This document shows, piece after piece, positions 25,579 through 35,164 of a stretch of DNA of 64,000 nt (position 1 is its first letter; each line of letters opens with the position of its first letter). This stretch comes from Paludibacter sp. (GTDB lineage Bacteria; Bacteroidota; Bacteroidia; Bacteroidales; Paludibacteraceae). The position numbers were made by a program, and so were the translations under genes. The DNA lies in assembly GCA_028691965.1 (NCBI GenBank), contig JAQUYE010000002.1:17206-81205 (forward strand). Reading direction: 5' to 3'. The notes beneath the pieces are model-generated. The model was not told the DNA's origin and searched no databases. It was given only the letters and a program-made list of their open reading frames with translations.

Positions 25579-27642
25579 ATGGAAAAACTCAAATTAATTA
25601 TCTTATTCATCCTGCTTGTTTTTTGTTTTCCGGCTAATTCTCAGAAGAATTACTATAGCCGGTTGCAAAACGATACCCTCGTTATCGGAAATTCGTTGGT
25701 GGAAAGGAAATTTATATGGAACGACGGGAATCTGATTACTTACAGCCTTACTGATAAAGTAGGGAACCATGTTTGGTATAATAAGAATAAGCGACCGGAT
25801 TTCCATATTTCCAATAACACGCCCAAAGCGATTAATGCGGTTTTCAATGCTCAGGAAATAAAAGAGAATGCTATTCATCCGGCTTATTGGGAGACTACCG
25901 TGTCGTTTACTCTTGATGAACTTGATATAAAACGAGTTTTCCGGGTTTACGGGAATAGTCCGGTGATTGTTTGTGACACTTATCTGAAAGGCTACATCAA
26001 CAGTGTGTTCGGAGGAAGAACCGAGAATCTGGCTGATAAAAAGAACATCGAGTTCGCGGAAGATATGAAAACAAAGCAGGTTACTGCCATTCTTGATCAG
26101 TTCAATCCGGGGGGAAATCATTGGCAAATGAAAACAGTCGAATTTTATGATGTTACCGATTGGAATAATAACCTCGTTTTTGAAACCAACGTAATTCCTT
26201 ACCGTAAAAACTCTTACCGTGGCAATCTTTTATTTGCACATAATCCGACGGAAGAGAAAGGATTCTTCTTCCTGAAAGAAGCTCCCTGCTCAAGTGTACA
26301 ACTGGCGTACAATGGAAACGATTTTACTGCCGAGTTCGGACATTTTACGGTCACGGGGCTGGGCATTAACGAACACGACCTGAAAAAAGATGAATGGGTG
26401 AAAACCTATGGTGTGGTCACAGGGATTTATAAGGGTGGAGAGTTGGAACAGTTAAGCGCTTTGCGTAGCTATCAGAAAAACCTTCGTAGGCTTTTGTCCG
26501 AAAGAGACGAAATGGTGATGATGAATACCTGGGGCGACCGCAGTCAGGACTCGAAAGTGAATGAGAAATTCAGCCTGATTGAAGTCGAGCGGGCTGCTGA
26601 ACTGGGAATGACGCATTTTCAGATTGACGATGGCTGGCAGGCAGGCCGAAGCCCTAACTCGGCTATTGCCAAAGGCTCGTTCAAAAACATCTGGGATAAT
26701 CCTGATTACTGGAAACCAGATCCGGTGAAATATCCACGGGGATTACATCCTATTGTGAAAAGGGCTAAAGAGTTAGGCGTTGAAGTTTGTCTGTGGTTTA
26801 ATCCAAGTGTTCAGCACGATTATGCCGATTGGGAAAAGGATGCTCAGGCAATGATAGATTTGTACAATGAATACGGAATACGTACTTTCAAGATAGATGG
26901 ACTCGCTATACCGGCAAAAAAATCGGAAAAAAACCTTAAAAAGCTTTTCGACAAAGTGTTGGAGGGAACAAATAACAATGCTGTTTTCAATCTGGATGCC
27001 ACAGCCGGACGACGGGCAGGTTATCATACGTTTAACGAATATGGTAATATCTTCCTCGAAAATCGCTATACCGACTGGGGAAATTATTATCCGTACCATA
27101 CGCTACGCAATTTGTGGCAACTGGCGAAATACGTACCTGCCGAGAAGCTGCAAATCGAATTTTTAAATAAATGGCGCAATGCCGATAAATACAACAATGA
27201 TCCGTTTGCTCCGGCAAATTATTCATTTGAATACCTGTTTGCCATCACCATGGCCGGACAACCGCTGGCCTGGTTTGAAGGTAGCGGATTACCTGATGAA
27301 GCGCTAAGCATTAAGACTCTGATAAACAACTATAAAAGTATTCAGCACGATTTCCATTCAGGCATAATTCTGCCGATAGGCGATGAACCATCCGGAAAAT
27401 CGTGGACGGGTTTCCAGTCATTAAATGGTAAAAAAGGCTATCTGCTTTTCTTCCGTGAGAATAACCCTGATAAGCAAGGATATGTTGAAACCTGGTTTGA
27501 AGAAGGAACAAAAATCAGTTGTAAACCGGTGCTCGGCAATGGAAAGAAAGTAAAAAAGACCATCGGACGAAAGGGAGTAATTGAAATAGAATTACCACGC
27601 ATCAACGATTTTGTTTTGTACGAATATACAATCATAAAGTAA
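25579..27642 (+). CDS. GH36-like alpha-galactosidase (clan GH-D)
   Basis: 687 residues, signal peptide ending near NSQ. N-terminal beta-supersandwich (about 25-300), then a TIM barrel with MNTWGDRS, QIDDGWQ and VCLWFNPS. The nucleophile is D440 in FKIDG. The acid/base should lie about 60 residues later (near ENRYTDWGN), not verified. The family removes alpha-linked galactose or GalNAc from glycans; periplasmic action is likely. Starts 12 bp after the oxidoreductase stop and 19 bp before the GH97 gene. Confidence 0.82.
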   Translation: MEKLKLIILFILLVFCFPANSQKNYYSRLQNDTLVIGNSLVERKFIWNDGNLITYSLTDKVGNHVWYNKNKRPDFHISNNTPKAINAVFNAQEIKENAIHPAYWETTVSFTLDELDIKRVFRVYGNSPVIVCDTYLKGYINSVFGGRTENLADKKNIEFAEDMKTKQVTAILDQFNPGGNHWQMKTVEFYDVTDWNNNLVFETNVIPYRKNSYRGNLLFAHNPTEEKGFFFLKEAPCSSVQLAYNGNDFTAEFGHFTVTGLGINEHDLKKDEWVKTYGVVTGIYKGGELEQLSALRSYQKNLRRLLSERDEMVMMNTWGDRSQDSKVNEKFSLIEVERAAELGMTHFQIDDGWQAGRSPNSAIAKGSFKNIWDNPDYWKPDPVKYPRGLHPIVKRAKELGVEVCLWFNPSVQHDYADWEKDAQAMIDLYNEYGIRTFKIDGLAIPAKKSEKNLKKLFDKVLEGTNNNAVFNLDATAGRRAGYHTFNEYGNIFLENRYTDWGNYYPYHTLRNLWQLAKYVPAEKLQIEFLNKWRNADKYNNDPFAPANYSFEYLFAITMAGQPLAWFEGSGLPDEALSIKTLINNYKSIQHDFHSGIILPIGDEPSGKSWTGFQSLNGKKGYLLFFRENNPDKQGYVETWFEEGTKISCKPVLGNGKKVKKTIGRKGVIEIELPRINDFVLYEYTIIK

Positions 27643-27661
27643 TTACAGCGATTCTTAAAAG

Positions 27662-29668
27662 ATGAAGAGAATAATGACCAGAAATTTAATTATACTTATA
27701 ACATCAATGCTGTTGACAACACATGTTGTGGCGCAGAAAAGCTATCAGTTGAAGTCGCCCGATGGAAAACTGAACATCAGCGTTTTTGTCGGCAATAAAA
27801 TTAGCTATACGGTTACCCACGAAAACGACAAGGTGATTACTCCTTCATCTGTTCTGATGGAAGTAGAGGGACGTGAAAGTTTTGGTGTCAATTCTAAATT
27901 AAAAAATGTAAGAACAACTTCGGTTGATAACACAATTGCGTCTCCATTTTATAAAAGAAAAGAGATAAGAGACCATTACAACGAAATGACACTGAATTTC
28001 AGGGAAGATTTCAGTCTTATTTTCAGAGCTTACAACGAAGGAATGGCCTACCGTTTTGTGTCGACCGGAAAAGATGATTTTATTATGAAGAATGAGGAAG
28101 CTACATTTAATTTCGACAAAGACTACAAAGCGTATATTCCTTATGTGAAAACAAAACAGGGGGATTTTGAAGCGCAATATTTCAATTCTTTTGAAAACAC
28201 TTATACACATACTTTATTGTCGGATATTAATCCGGAACGCCTGATGTTTACTCCTGTTGTTGTAGAGATCGGAGGAGGTAAAAAGGTTTGTATAGCCGAA
28301 TCCGACCTTGAAAGTTATCCGGGCATGTTTCTGCAAAACAGCGATGCTTCTGCTTCTCTGAAGTCTCATTTTGCTCCTTTTCCTGCCGGAACAAAACAAG
28401 GCGGACACAATCAATTGCAACAAATTGTGACTAAACGAGAGCCATATATTGCCGGATGCAAGGCGAAAACCAATTTCCCGTGGCGTATAGTTATCGTTGT
28501 GTCTGAAGATAAAGGCCTGGCAGATAATGATATGGTTTACAAATTAGCTTCACCTTCTCGGGTAAATGATATTACATGGATTAAGCCGGGAAAAGTTGCC
28601 TGGGAATGGTGGAATAACTGGGGAATTTATGGGGTCGATTTCAAGGTCGGTGTAAATAATCAAACTTACATGGCGTATATCGATTTTGCTTCGCGCAATA
28701 ATATCGAATATGTGATTCTGGATGAAGGTTGGGCGGTAAACCTGCAGGCAGATTTATTCCAGGTTGTTCCTGAAATAGATTTGAAAAAGTTGGTCGACTA
28801 TGCCGGTTCGAAGAACGTAGGACTGATATTGTGGGCTGGTTATTATGCATTTGAACGGGATATGGAGCGGGTTTGTAAGCATTATGCCGATATGGGAATC
28901 AAAGGGTTTAAGATAGATTTCATGGACAGAGATGATCAGGCAATGGTTGATTTTCATTACAAGGCTGCCGAAATAGCAGCAAAGTACAAATTGCTGGTTG
29001 ATTTTCACGGTACGTATAAGCCGACGGGGTTAAACCGGACTTATCCGAATGTGATCAATTTCGAGGGAGTACACGGACTGGAGCAGTTAAAATGGTCGGA
29101 TATCAATACCGATCAGGTTACTTACGATGTGACCATGCCGTTTATCCGCATGGTGGCAGGTCCTGTGGATTATACGCAAGGGGCAATGCGTAACGCGACA
29201 AAGAAAACCTTTCGCGCAATCAATAATGAGCCTATGAGTCAGGGAACACGTTGCCGGCAGTTAGCTCAATATGTGATTTTTGAGTCGCCGCTGAATATGC
29301 TTTGCGATAGTCCGGATAGCTATGAAAACCAAACGGAATGTACCGAATTCATAGCTGCAATTCCTACCGTATGGGATAATACTATTGCCATGAACGGGAA
29401 GATTGGGGAATATATTTCAATCGCCCGCAGGAAAGATGATATCTGGTATGTAGGTTCGCTTACGAACTGGGATGCACGTACATTGTATCTTGATCTTTCA
29501 TTTCTTGGCGAAGGAAGCTGGCAGGCTGAAATTTTTAAAGACGGTTTAAATGCCGACAGAATTGCCGCTGATTATAAGAAAGAAATCATCAATATACCCT
29601 CAGATCGAGAAATTAATATATCGATGGCAGCAGGGGGAGGATATGCCATGAAAATTTTCAGAAAATAA
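27662..29668 (+). CDS. GH97 glycosidase, probable retaining alpha-galactosidase
   Basis: 668 residues with signal peptide (cleavage near VVAQ). The N-terminal beta-sandwich begins SPDGKLNISV, followed by the barrel motif VAWEWWNNWG and GFKIDFMDRDDQ. D419 in KIDFMD occupies the position of the nucleophile of retaining GH97 alpha-galactosidases; inverting SusB-type enzymes lack this Asp and use Glu residues. Together with GH36 this points to alpha-galactosyl groups on the substrate. Calcium-binding Glu residues typical of the family are not mapped. Confidence 0.88.
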   Translation: MKRIMTRNLIILITSMLLTTHVVAQKSYQLKSPDGKLNISVFVGNKISYTVTHENDKVITPSSVLMEVEGRESFGVNSKLKNVRTTSVDNTIASPFYKRKEIRDHYNEMTLNFREDFSLIFRAYNEGMAYRFVSTGKDDFIMKNEEATFNFDKDYKAYIPYVKTKQGDFEAQYFNSFENTYTHTLLSDINPERLMFTPVVVEIGGGKKVCIAESDLESYPGMFLQNSDASASLKSHFAPFPAGTKQGGHNQLQQIVTKREPYIAGCKAKTNFPWRIVIVVSEDKGLADNDMVYKLASPSRVNDITWIKPGKVAWEWWNNWGIYGVDFKVGVNNQTYMAYIDFASRNNIEYVILDEGWAVNLQADLFQVVPEIDLKKLVDYAGSKNVGLILWAGYYAFERDMERVCKHYADMGIKGFKIDFMDRDDQAMVDFHYKAAEIAAKYKLLVDFHGTYKPTGLNRTYPNVINFEGVHGLEQLKWSDINTDQVTYDVTMPFIRMVAGPVDYTQGAMRNATKKTFRAINNEPMSQGTRCRQLAQYVIFESPLNMLCDSPDSYENQTECTEFIAAIPTVWDNTIAMNGKIGEYISIARRKDDIWYVGSLTNWDARTLYLDLSFLGEGSWQAEIFKDGLNADRIAADYKKEIINIPSDREINISMAAGGGYAMKIFRK

Positions 29669-29686
29669 GATTATTCAATATAGATT

Positions 29687-31468
29687 ATGAAGGAAATAAA
29701 AAGTATTCTTATCGTATTATTAGTAAGTGTTTTTTATCATGATATCGCTGCTCAGGAGCTGATGACTAATATCTATGGCAGAGAAACTCAGTCTTTAAAC
29801 GGAAAATGGGATGCCATTATAGATTTATACGATCAGGGACGAAAAAATAAAATATATCTCAATCAAAAGCCTCAGGGCAAGACCGATTTCTTTGAGTACT
29901 CGTTTGATCATGGTTTGCGTCTGAATGTACCATCCGACTGGAATAGTCAACTGGCAGAATTGAACTACTATGAGGGTACTGTTTGGTATGCCCGTAGATT
30001 TGACGTGCAGGTTCAGAAGGATAAACGATTGTTTATTTATTTCGGTGCGGTAAGTTATCGTTGCCGCGTATATTTAAACGGCAGGGAAGTGGGACGCCAC
30101 GAAGGTGGTTTCACCCCTTTCCAGTTCGATATAACCGGCTTGGTAAAAGAAAAGGATAACTTCTTGGCTGTAGAAGTAAATAATACTCGGACTATCGATG
30201 CTATTCCCGCAATGGCATTCGACTGGTGGAACTACGGTGGAATTACCCGGGATGTATTTCTTGTAACAACTCCTCAGACCTATATTCAGGATTATTTTGT
30301 CCAACTGGATAAATATAAGTCGGATAAAATTGATGTTCGTGTTCAGCTTTCTGCAAACAACAACAATGTGCCGGTTCAAGTCGAAATACCGGAGCTTAAG
30401 ATTAAACAAAATCTTGTAACTGATGAAAAGGGAAGCGCAAAAATATCTTTTAATGTAAAAAAATTACAGCGTTGGTCTCCTGATTCACCAAAACTTTACA
30501 AGGTTATCATTTCATCTGCTGATGAAAAAATAGAAGAAATGATCGGTTTCCGCAATATCTGGGTGAAAGGGGAAGATATTTATCTGAACGACAAACCTGT
30601 TTTTCTCAAATCAATTAGTTTTCATGAAGAAATACCACAACGCAAAGGACGTGCATTCTCCGAAGCCGATGCGATCATGTTATTGTCGGAAGCAAAAGCG
30701 TTGGGATGTAATATGATACGTCTGGCCCATTATCCGCAAAACGAATATACAGTAAGATTGGCTGAAAAAATGGGTTTCCTGCTTTGGGAAGAAATACCCA
30801 TCTGGCAAGGAATTGATTTCGAAAATGAAGCTACAAAAATAAAGGCCGGTACTATGATCAGAGAAATGGTAATGCGCGATAAGAATCGTTGTGCAGTAAC
30901 ATTCTGGGGTGTTGCCAACGAAACGCAACCTTCGGCTCCTCGTAATGAATTCCTGAAATACCTGATTCAGTGCTGTACCGAAATGGATACGACCCGCCTG
31001 ATAACGGCAGCTTTTGACCTTGTTCGCTTCGACCGGGGCAGACAAGTGTTTTTTATGGATGATCCTTTTATAAAAGAACTTGATGTTATTGCAATAAATA
31101 AATACATGGGATGGTATCATCCGTGGCCGGTAGCACCTGAGAAAGCCGTATGGGATGTCGCTGCAGGTCAGCCTCTGATTGTTTCTGAATTTGGAGGAGA
31201 AGCTCTTTACGGACAGTCGGGTGACAGAGAAGTCGCCAGTTCATGGAGCGAAGAATATCAGGCTAAATTATATGATGATAATATTGCCATGTTTAATAAC
31301 ATCCCGAATCTAAGAGGTGTTTCTCCCTGGATTCTGTTCGATTTCCGTTCTCCATTCCGCTTTCATCCGACTAATCAGGAAGGCTGGAACCGCAAAGGTC
31401 TGGTGTCGGATCAGGGATACCGTAAGAAAGCATGGTACATCATGAAAGAATATTTTGATAAAAAGTAA
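29687..31468 (+). CDS. GH2 glycosidase, beta-glucuronidase-like
   Basis: 593 residues, signal peptide (about 1-21). Three-domain GH2 core: jelly roll (WYARRFDV, VYLNGREVGRHEGGFTPF), Ig-like domain, TIM barrel. Acid/base E412 in GVANETQ and nucleophile E501 in VSEFGGE. The short length, the NYYEGTVWYARRF start and the C-terminal NRKGLVSDQGYRKKAWY resemble beta-glucuronidases more than large beta-galactosidases. Periplasmic. Substrate preference is inferred from family resemblance only. Confidence 0.8.
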   Translation: MKEIKSILIVLLVSVFYHDIAAQELMTNIYGRETQSLNGKWDAIIDLYDQGRKNKIYLNQKPQGKTDFFEYSFDHGLRLNVPSDWNSQLAELNYYEGTVWYARRFDVQVQKDKRLFIYFGAVSYRCRVYLNGREVGRHEGGFTPFQFDITGLVKEKDNFLAVEVNNTRTIDAIPAMAFDWWNYGGITRDVFLVTTPQTYIQDYFVQLDKYKSDKIDVRVQLSANNNNVPVQVEIPELKIKQNLVTDEKGSAKISFNVKKLQRWSPDSPKLYKVIISSADEKIEEMIGFRNIWVKGEDIYLNDKPVFLKSISFHEEIPQRKGRAFSEADAIMLLSEAKALGCNMIRLAHYPQNEYTVRLAEKMGFLLWEEIPIWQGIDFENEATKIKAGTMIREMVMRDKNRCAVTFWGVANETQPSAPRNEFLKYLIQCCTEMDTTRLITAAFDLVRFDRGRQVFFMDDPFIKELDVIAINKYMGWYHPWPVAPEKAVWDVAAGQPLIVSEFGGEALYGQSGDREVASSWSEEYQAKLYDDNIAMFNNIPNLRGVSPWILFDFRSPFRFHPTNQEGWNRKGLVSDQGYRKKAWYIMKEYFDKK

Positions 31469-31489
31469 TTAACAAGGAGTTCTGATAGC

Positions 31490-33940
31490 ATGAAAAACAA
31501 CTATATATTTCTCTTTTTGTTTCCGATGATATTCGTAGTTTGGTGCAACGCGCAGCGAACAGAGTTCTTGTTGGAGAAAAACTGGAGATTTACAAAGGGC
31601 GATTATCCGCAAGCAAAAAAAGGGGAATTCAATGATGCCGGTTGGGAAATTGTTACCATACCACACGATTGGGCTATCTACGGACCATTTGACCGGAATA
31701 ATGATTTACAGAAAGTGGCGGTTACTCAGAACTTCGAAACAATTTCTTCCGTAAAAACAGGTCGTACCGGAGGATTACCATACATCGGCGTAGGGTGGTA
31801 CAGAAATTATTTTGACATCGAAGCTTTTGATATAAACAGTCAGGAGGTCAGACTTCTGTTCGATGGAGCAATGAGCGAAGCGCGTGTTTTCGTGAACGGA
31901 CATGAAGTTTGTTTCTGGCCTTATGGGTATAATTCTTTTCATTGCGATGTAACAAACTATCTGAATGCAGATGGCAAAAATAATCTGCTGGCGGTACGTT
32001 TGGAAAATCTTCCGGAGTCATCCCGTTGGTATCCGGGTGCGGGTTTATATCGTAATGTTCACGTTATAAAAACGAATAAAGTGCATGTCCCTGTTTGGGG
32101 AATGCATGTAACTACCCCTTTCGTATCGAAAGAATATGCTGCTGTAAAACTGAAGACAACAATAGCCAATAACAATGGAGAAAACATCCGGGTTGTCACT
32201 TGTATAACGGATAAGAATGGAAATGTTGTAGTAAGCCGCGATGACACACAAAAATTAAATCCGGGAAAAGCTTTTGAACAAAATTTTATTGTGAATGATC
32301 CTGAATTGTGGTCGCCCGAAAATCCTCACTTGTATAGAATAACTTCCGGAATTTATCAGAACGAGATCCTGGTTGATCAATATAGCCTTTCGTTTGGCAT
32401 TCGCGATATAAAATTCATTGCAGAGAAAGGTTTCTTTTTGAACGGAGAAAGACGAAAATTTCAGGGAGTATGTAATCACCACGATTTAGGACCTTTGGGC
32501 GCTGCCGTTAATGAAGCGGCTTTGCGTCGTCAGTTGACTTTATTGAAAGATATGGGTTGTGATGCTATCCGCACCACGCATAATATGCCTGCTCCTGAGT
32601 TGGTGCGGCTGTGCGACGAGATGGGATTTATGATGATTGTAGAAAACTTTGATGAATGGGATATCGCTAAGTGTAAAAACGGATATCATCGTTTTTTCAA
32701 TGAATGGGCGGAGAAAGATATGGTGAATATGTTGCATAATTTCCGTAATAATCCTTCGATTGTAATGTGGAGCATTGGTAACGAGGTACCCAGTCAGTGT
32801 GATGATGAGGGCTATAAAGTGTCGGATTTCCTGCAAAAGATCTGTCATCGCGAGGATCCGACCCGCCCGGTTACTTCCGGTATCGATCAGGTTAGCTGTG
32901 TGTTGAAAAACGGTTTTGCTTCAACTATTGAAATACCGGGACTTAATTACCGCACGCAGCGTTATGCCGAAACCTATGAAAATACACCTCAAAAGTTGAT
33001 TCTGGGATCTGAAACAGCTTCAACGGTTAGTTCGAGAGGTGTTTATAAATTTCCGGTTGAGAAAAAGGCAAATGCTTTATACGAAGATCATCAGTCATCT
33101 TCTTATGATTGGGAGTATTGTCCCTGGTCTAACGTGCCCGATGAGGATTTTGCTTTGGCCGAGGATTATGAATGGACGCTTGGACAATTTGTTTGGACGG
33201 GTTTCGATTACCTCGGCGAACCAACACCCTATCATACCGATGCATGGCCTAACCATAGCTCGATGTTCGGAATTATTGACCTCGCCAGTATTCCCAAAGA
33301 CCGCTATTACCTCTACCGGAGTGTGTGGAATAAAGAGGAAACCACGCTCCATATTGTTCCTCACTGGACATGGACAGGTCGGGAAAATGAAATTACCCCT
33401 GTTTTTGTCTATACCAGTTATGAGTCGGCCGAATTGTTTGTGAATGGCAAGAGCTATGGCAGGAAGACCAAAAACAGCAAATCGTTTGACGACCGCTATC
33501 GCCTGAGGTGGATGGATGTGGTGTACGAACCAGGCGAATTGAAAGTGGTTGCGTATGATAAGGATACTAAAGCAGTGGAGGTTAAAACGGTTAAAACGGC
33601 AGGCAAACCTTACCGTGTAGAGCTGATTCCCGACAGGACATCCTTGCGTGCCGATGGGAGAGACCTGGCCTATGTCAATGTCCGTGTGGTGGATAGAGAG
33701 GGAAATTTGTGTCCGCACGACGACAGCATGATTCAGTTCTCGGTGAAAGGAGAGGGTAACTACCGGGCTTCAGCTAACGGAGATCCAACTTGTCTGGAAT
33801 TGTTCCATTTACCTAAAATGTCTGTGTTTAAAGGTCAATTGACAACCATTGTTCAATCCGGGGAGAAATCAGGAGTAGTGGTGTTGGAAGCAAAAGCAAA
33901 GGGCCTGAAAACAGGGGTACTCAGAATCAATGTGGAATAA
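31490..33940 (+). CDS. GH2 beta-galactosidase-like, with DUF4982/Ig C-terminal domains
   Basis: 816 residues, signal peptide ending near NAQ. Jelly-roll domain (TIPHDWAI, GVGWYRNYF), Ig-like domain, barrel with acid/base E432 in SIGNEVPS and nucleophile E508 in LGSETAS, then FVWTGFDYLGEPTPY, the DUF4982-type region (YTSYESAELFVNGKSYG) and a GH2 C-terminal Ig domain (RTSLRADGRDLAYV). This is the standard periplasmic Bacteroidota beta-galactosidase layout. Preceded by a good ribosome-binding site (AAGGAG) and 21 bp after the previous GH2. Confidence 0.88.
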   Translation: MKNNYIFLFLFPMIFVVWCNAQRTEFLLEKNWRFTKGDYPQAKKGEFNDAGWEIVTIPHDWAIYGPFDRNNDLQKVAVTQNFETISSVKTGRTGGLPYIGVGWYRNYFDIEAFDINSQEVRLLFDGAMSEARVFVNGHEVCFWPYGYNSFHCDVTNYLNADGKNNLLAVRLENLPESSRWYPGAGLYRNVHVIKTNKVHVPVWGMHVTTPFVSKEYAAVKLKTTIANNNGENIRVVTCITDKNGNVVVSRDDTQKLNPGKAFEQNFIVNDPELWSPENPHLYRITSGIYQNEILVDQYSLSFGIRDIKFIAEKGFFLNGERRKFQGVCNHHDLGPLGAAVNEAALRRQLTLLKDMGCDAIRTTHNMPAPELVRLCDEMGFMMIVENFDEWDIAKCKNGYHRFFNEWAEKDMVNMLHNFRNNPSIVMWSIGNEVPSQCDDEGYKVSDFLQKICHREDPTRPVTSGIDQVSCVLKNGFASTIEIPGLNYRTQRYAETYENTPQKLILGSETASTVSSRGVYKFPVEKKANALYEDHQSSSYDWEYCPWSNVPDEDFALAEDYEWTLGQFVWTGFDYLGEPTPYHTDAWPNHSSMFGIIDLASIPKDRYYLYRSVWNKEETTLHIVPHWTWTGRENEITPVFVYTSYESAELFVNGKSYGRKTKNSKSFDDRYRLRWMDVVYEPGELKVVAYDKDTKAVEVKTVKTAGKPYRVELIPDRTSLRADGRDLAYVNVRVVDREGNLCPHDDSMIQFSVKGEGNYRASANGDPTCLELFHLPKMSVFKGQLTTIVQSGEKSGVVVLEAKAKGLKTGVLRINVE

Positions 33941-33964
33941 ATAAATTAAGAATTAAATAGAGAT

Positions 33965-35164
33965 ATGAGACAGTATTGTTGGTTAAGTTGTATTCTGGTT
34001 TTGCTTTTGATGAGTGGTTGCGCTAGTGAACGAAAACTGGAAACAGTTATTGATGAAGCGCTACTCTTTTCAGAGCAACAGAGTCTGTTGATGGCCGAAA
34101 AATACGCCGATCAGGAGGGCGTTTTACCCCGTTCGTATGTGGATGGTCGTGATACTTATTCTGATTCCCGTTGGTGGTGTAGTGGTTTTTTTCCGGGCGT
34201 ATTGTGGTATGTTTATGAGAATGGTAATAGTCCTGAAGTGCTGAGATATGCCAAAGCGTATACCCAACGAGTGGAAAGAGAAAAATATACAACCGATAAT
34301 CATGACGTTGGCTTCATGTTGTACTGTAGTTTCGGCAACGGACTTCGCCTGACGGAAGATGAATCATATAAGGAAGTGTTGCTTACAGGAGCAAAATCCT
34401 TATCAACCCGTTTTAATCCGAATGTTGGGTTGATTAAATCCTGGGATCATAATAAGCAGATATGGCAATACCCGGTTATCATCGACAATATGATGAACCT
34501 GGAGTTATTGCTTTGGGCTGCAAAGTATTCAGGCGACTCTGCCTTTTTGAAAATGTCGGTGTCGCATGCCGACAAAACCATGGAGCATCACTTCCGACCC
34601 GATTACAGTTCCTATCATGTAGTGTCGTATGATACTATCACCGGATTACCGCATCATAAACAAACTCATCAGGGATATGCTGATGAATCGTCCTGGAGCC
34701 GGGGGCAAAGCTGGGGTCTATATGGCTATACCTACCTTTACCGGGAACTGAAAGATCAGCGTTACCTGGATCAGGCGGTCAGTATTGCTGAGTATTTAAT
34801 TGCACATCCACGGATGCCCAACGATTATATTCCTTATTGGGATTATGATGCCCCTGATATTCCCGATACATACAGGGACGTGTCTGCTGCTTGTATTATG
34901 GCATCAGCATTAATAGAGTTGAGTGAATTCGTAGATGTAACAACTGCCCGAAAATACATGAATGTTGCTGAAAAGCAAATCAGAATACTGGCTTCCCCGG
35001 CTTATACTGCCAGATTAGGTGAAAATGGTTCTTTCATTCTCATGCACAGTGTAGGAGCTTATCCATTTAATTCGGAAGTTGACGTCCCGCTTACTTATGC
35101 GGATTATTATTACGTAGAAGCACTAACGAGGTTTAAAAGAAAATTATCTGACAATCAGAAATAA
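33965..35164 (+). CDS. GH88 unsaturated glucuronyl hydrolase, lipoprotein
   Basis: 399 residues; lipobox SGC with Cys19. The (alpha/alpha)6 family signature is clear: RWWCSGFFPGVLWY, catalytic D114 in NHDVGF and D174 in VIIDNMMNLELL, a spacing matching the two catalytic Asp of known UGLs. It hydrates the 4,5-double bond of the unsaturated uronic acid left by polysaccharide lyases, releasing it from the oligosaccharide. No lyase is recognised in this locus. The stop codon overlaps the next start by one base (TAATG), implying translational coupling. Confidence 0.92.
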   Translation: MRQYCWLSCILVLLLMSGCASERKLETVIDEALLFSEQQSLLMAEKYADQEGVLPRSYVDGRDTYSDSRWWCSGFFPGVLWYVYENGNSPEVLRYAKAYTQRVEREKYTTDNHDVGFMLYCSFGNGLRLTEDESYKEVLLTGAKSLSTRFNPNVGLIKSWDHNKQIWQYPVIIDNMMNLELLLWAAKYSGDSAFLKMSVSHADKTMEHHFRPDYSSYHVVSYDTITGLPHHKQTHQGYADESSWSRGQSWGLYGYTYLYRELKDQRYLDQAVSIAEYLIAHPRMPNDYIPYWDYDAPDIPDTYRDVSAACIMASALIELSEFVDVTTARKYMNVAEKQIRILASPAYTARLGENGSFILMHSVGAYPFNSEVDVPLTYADYYYVEALTRFKRKLSDNQK

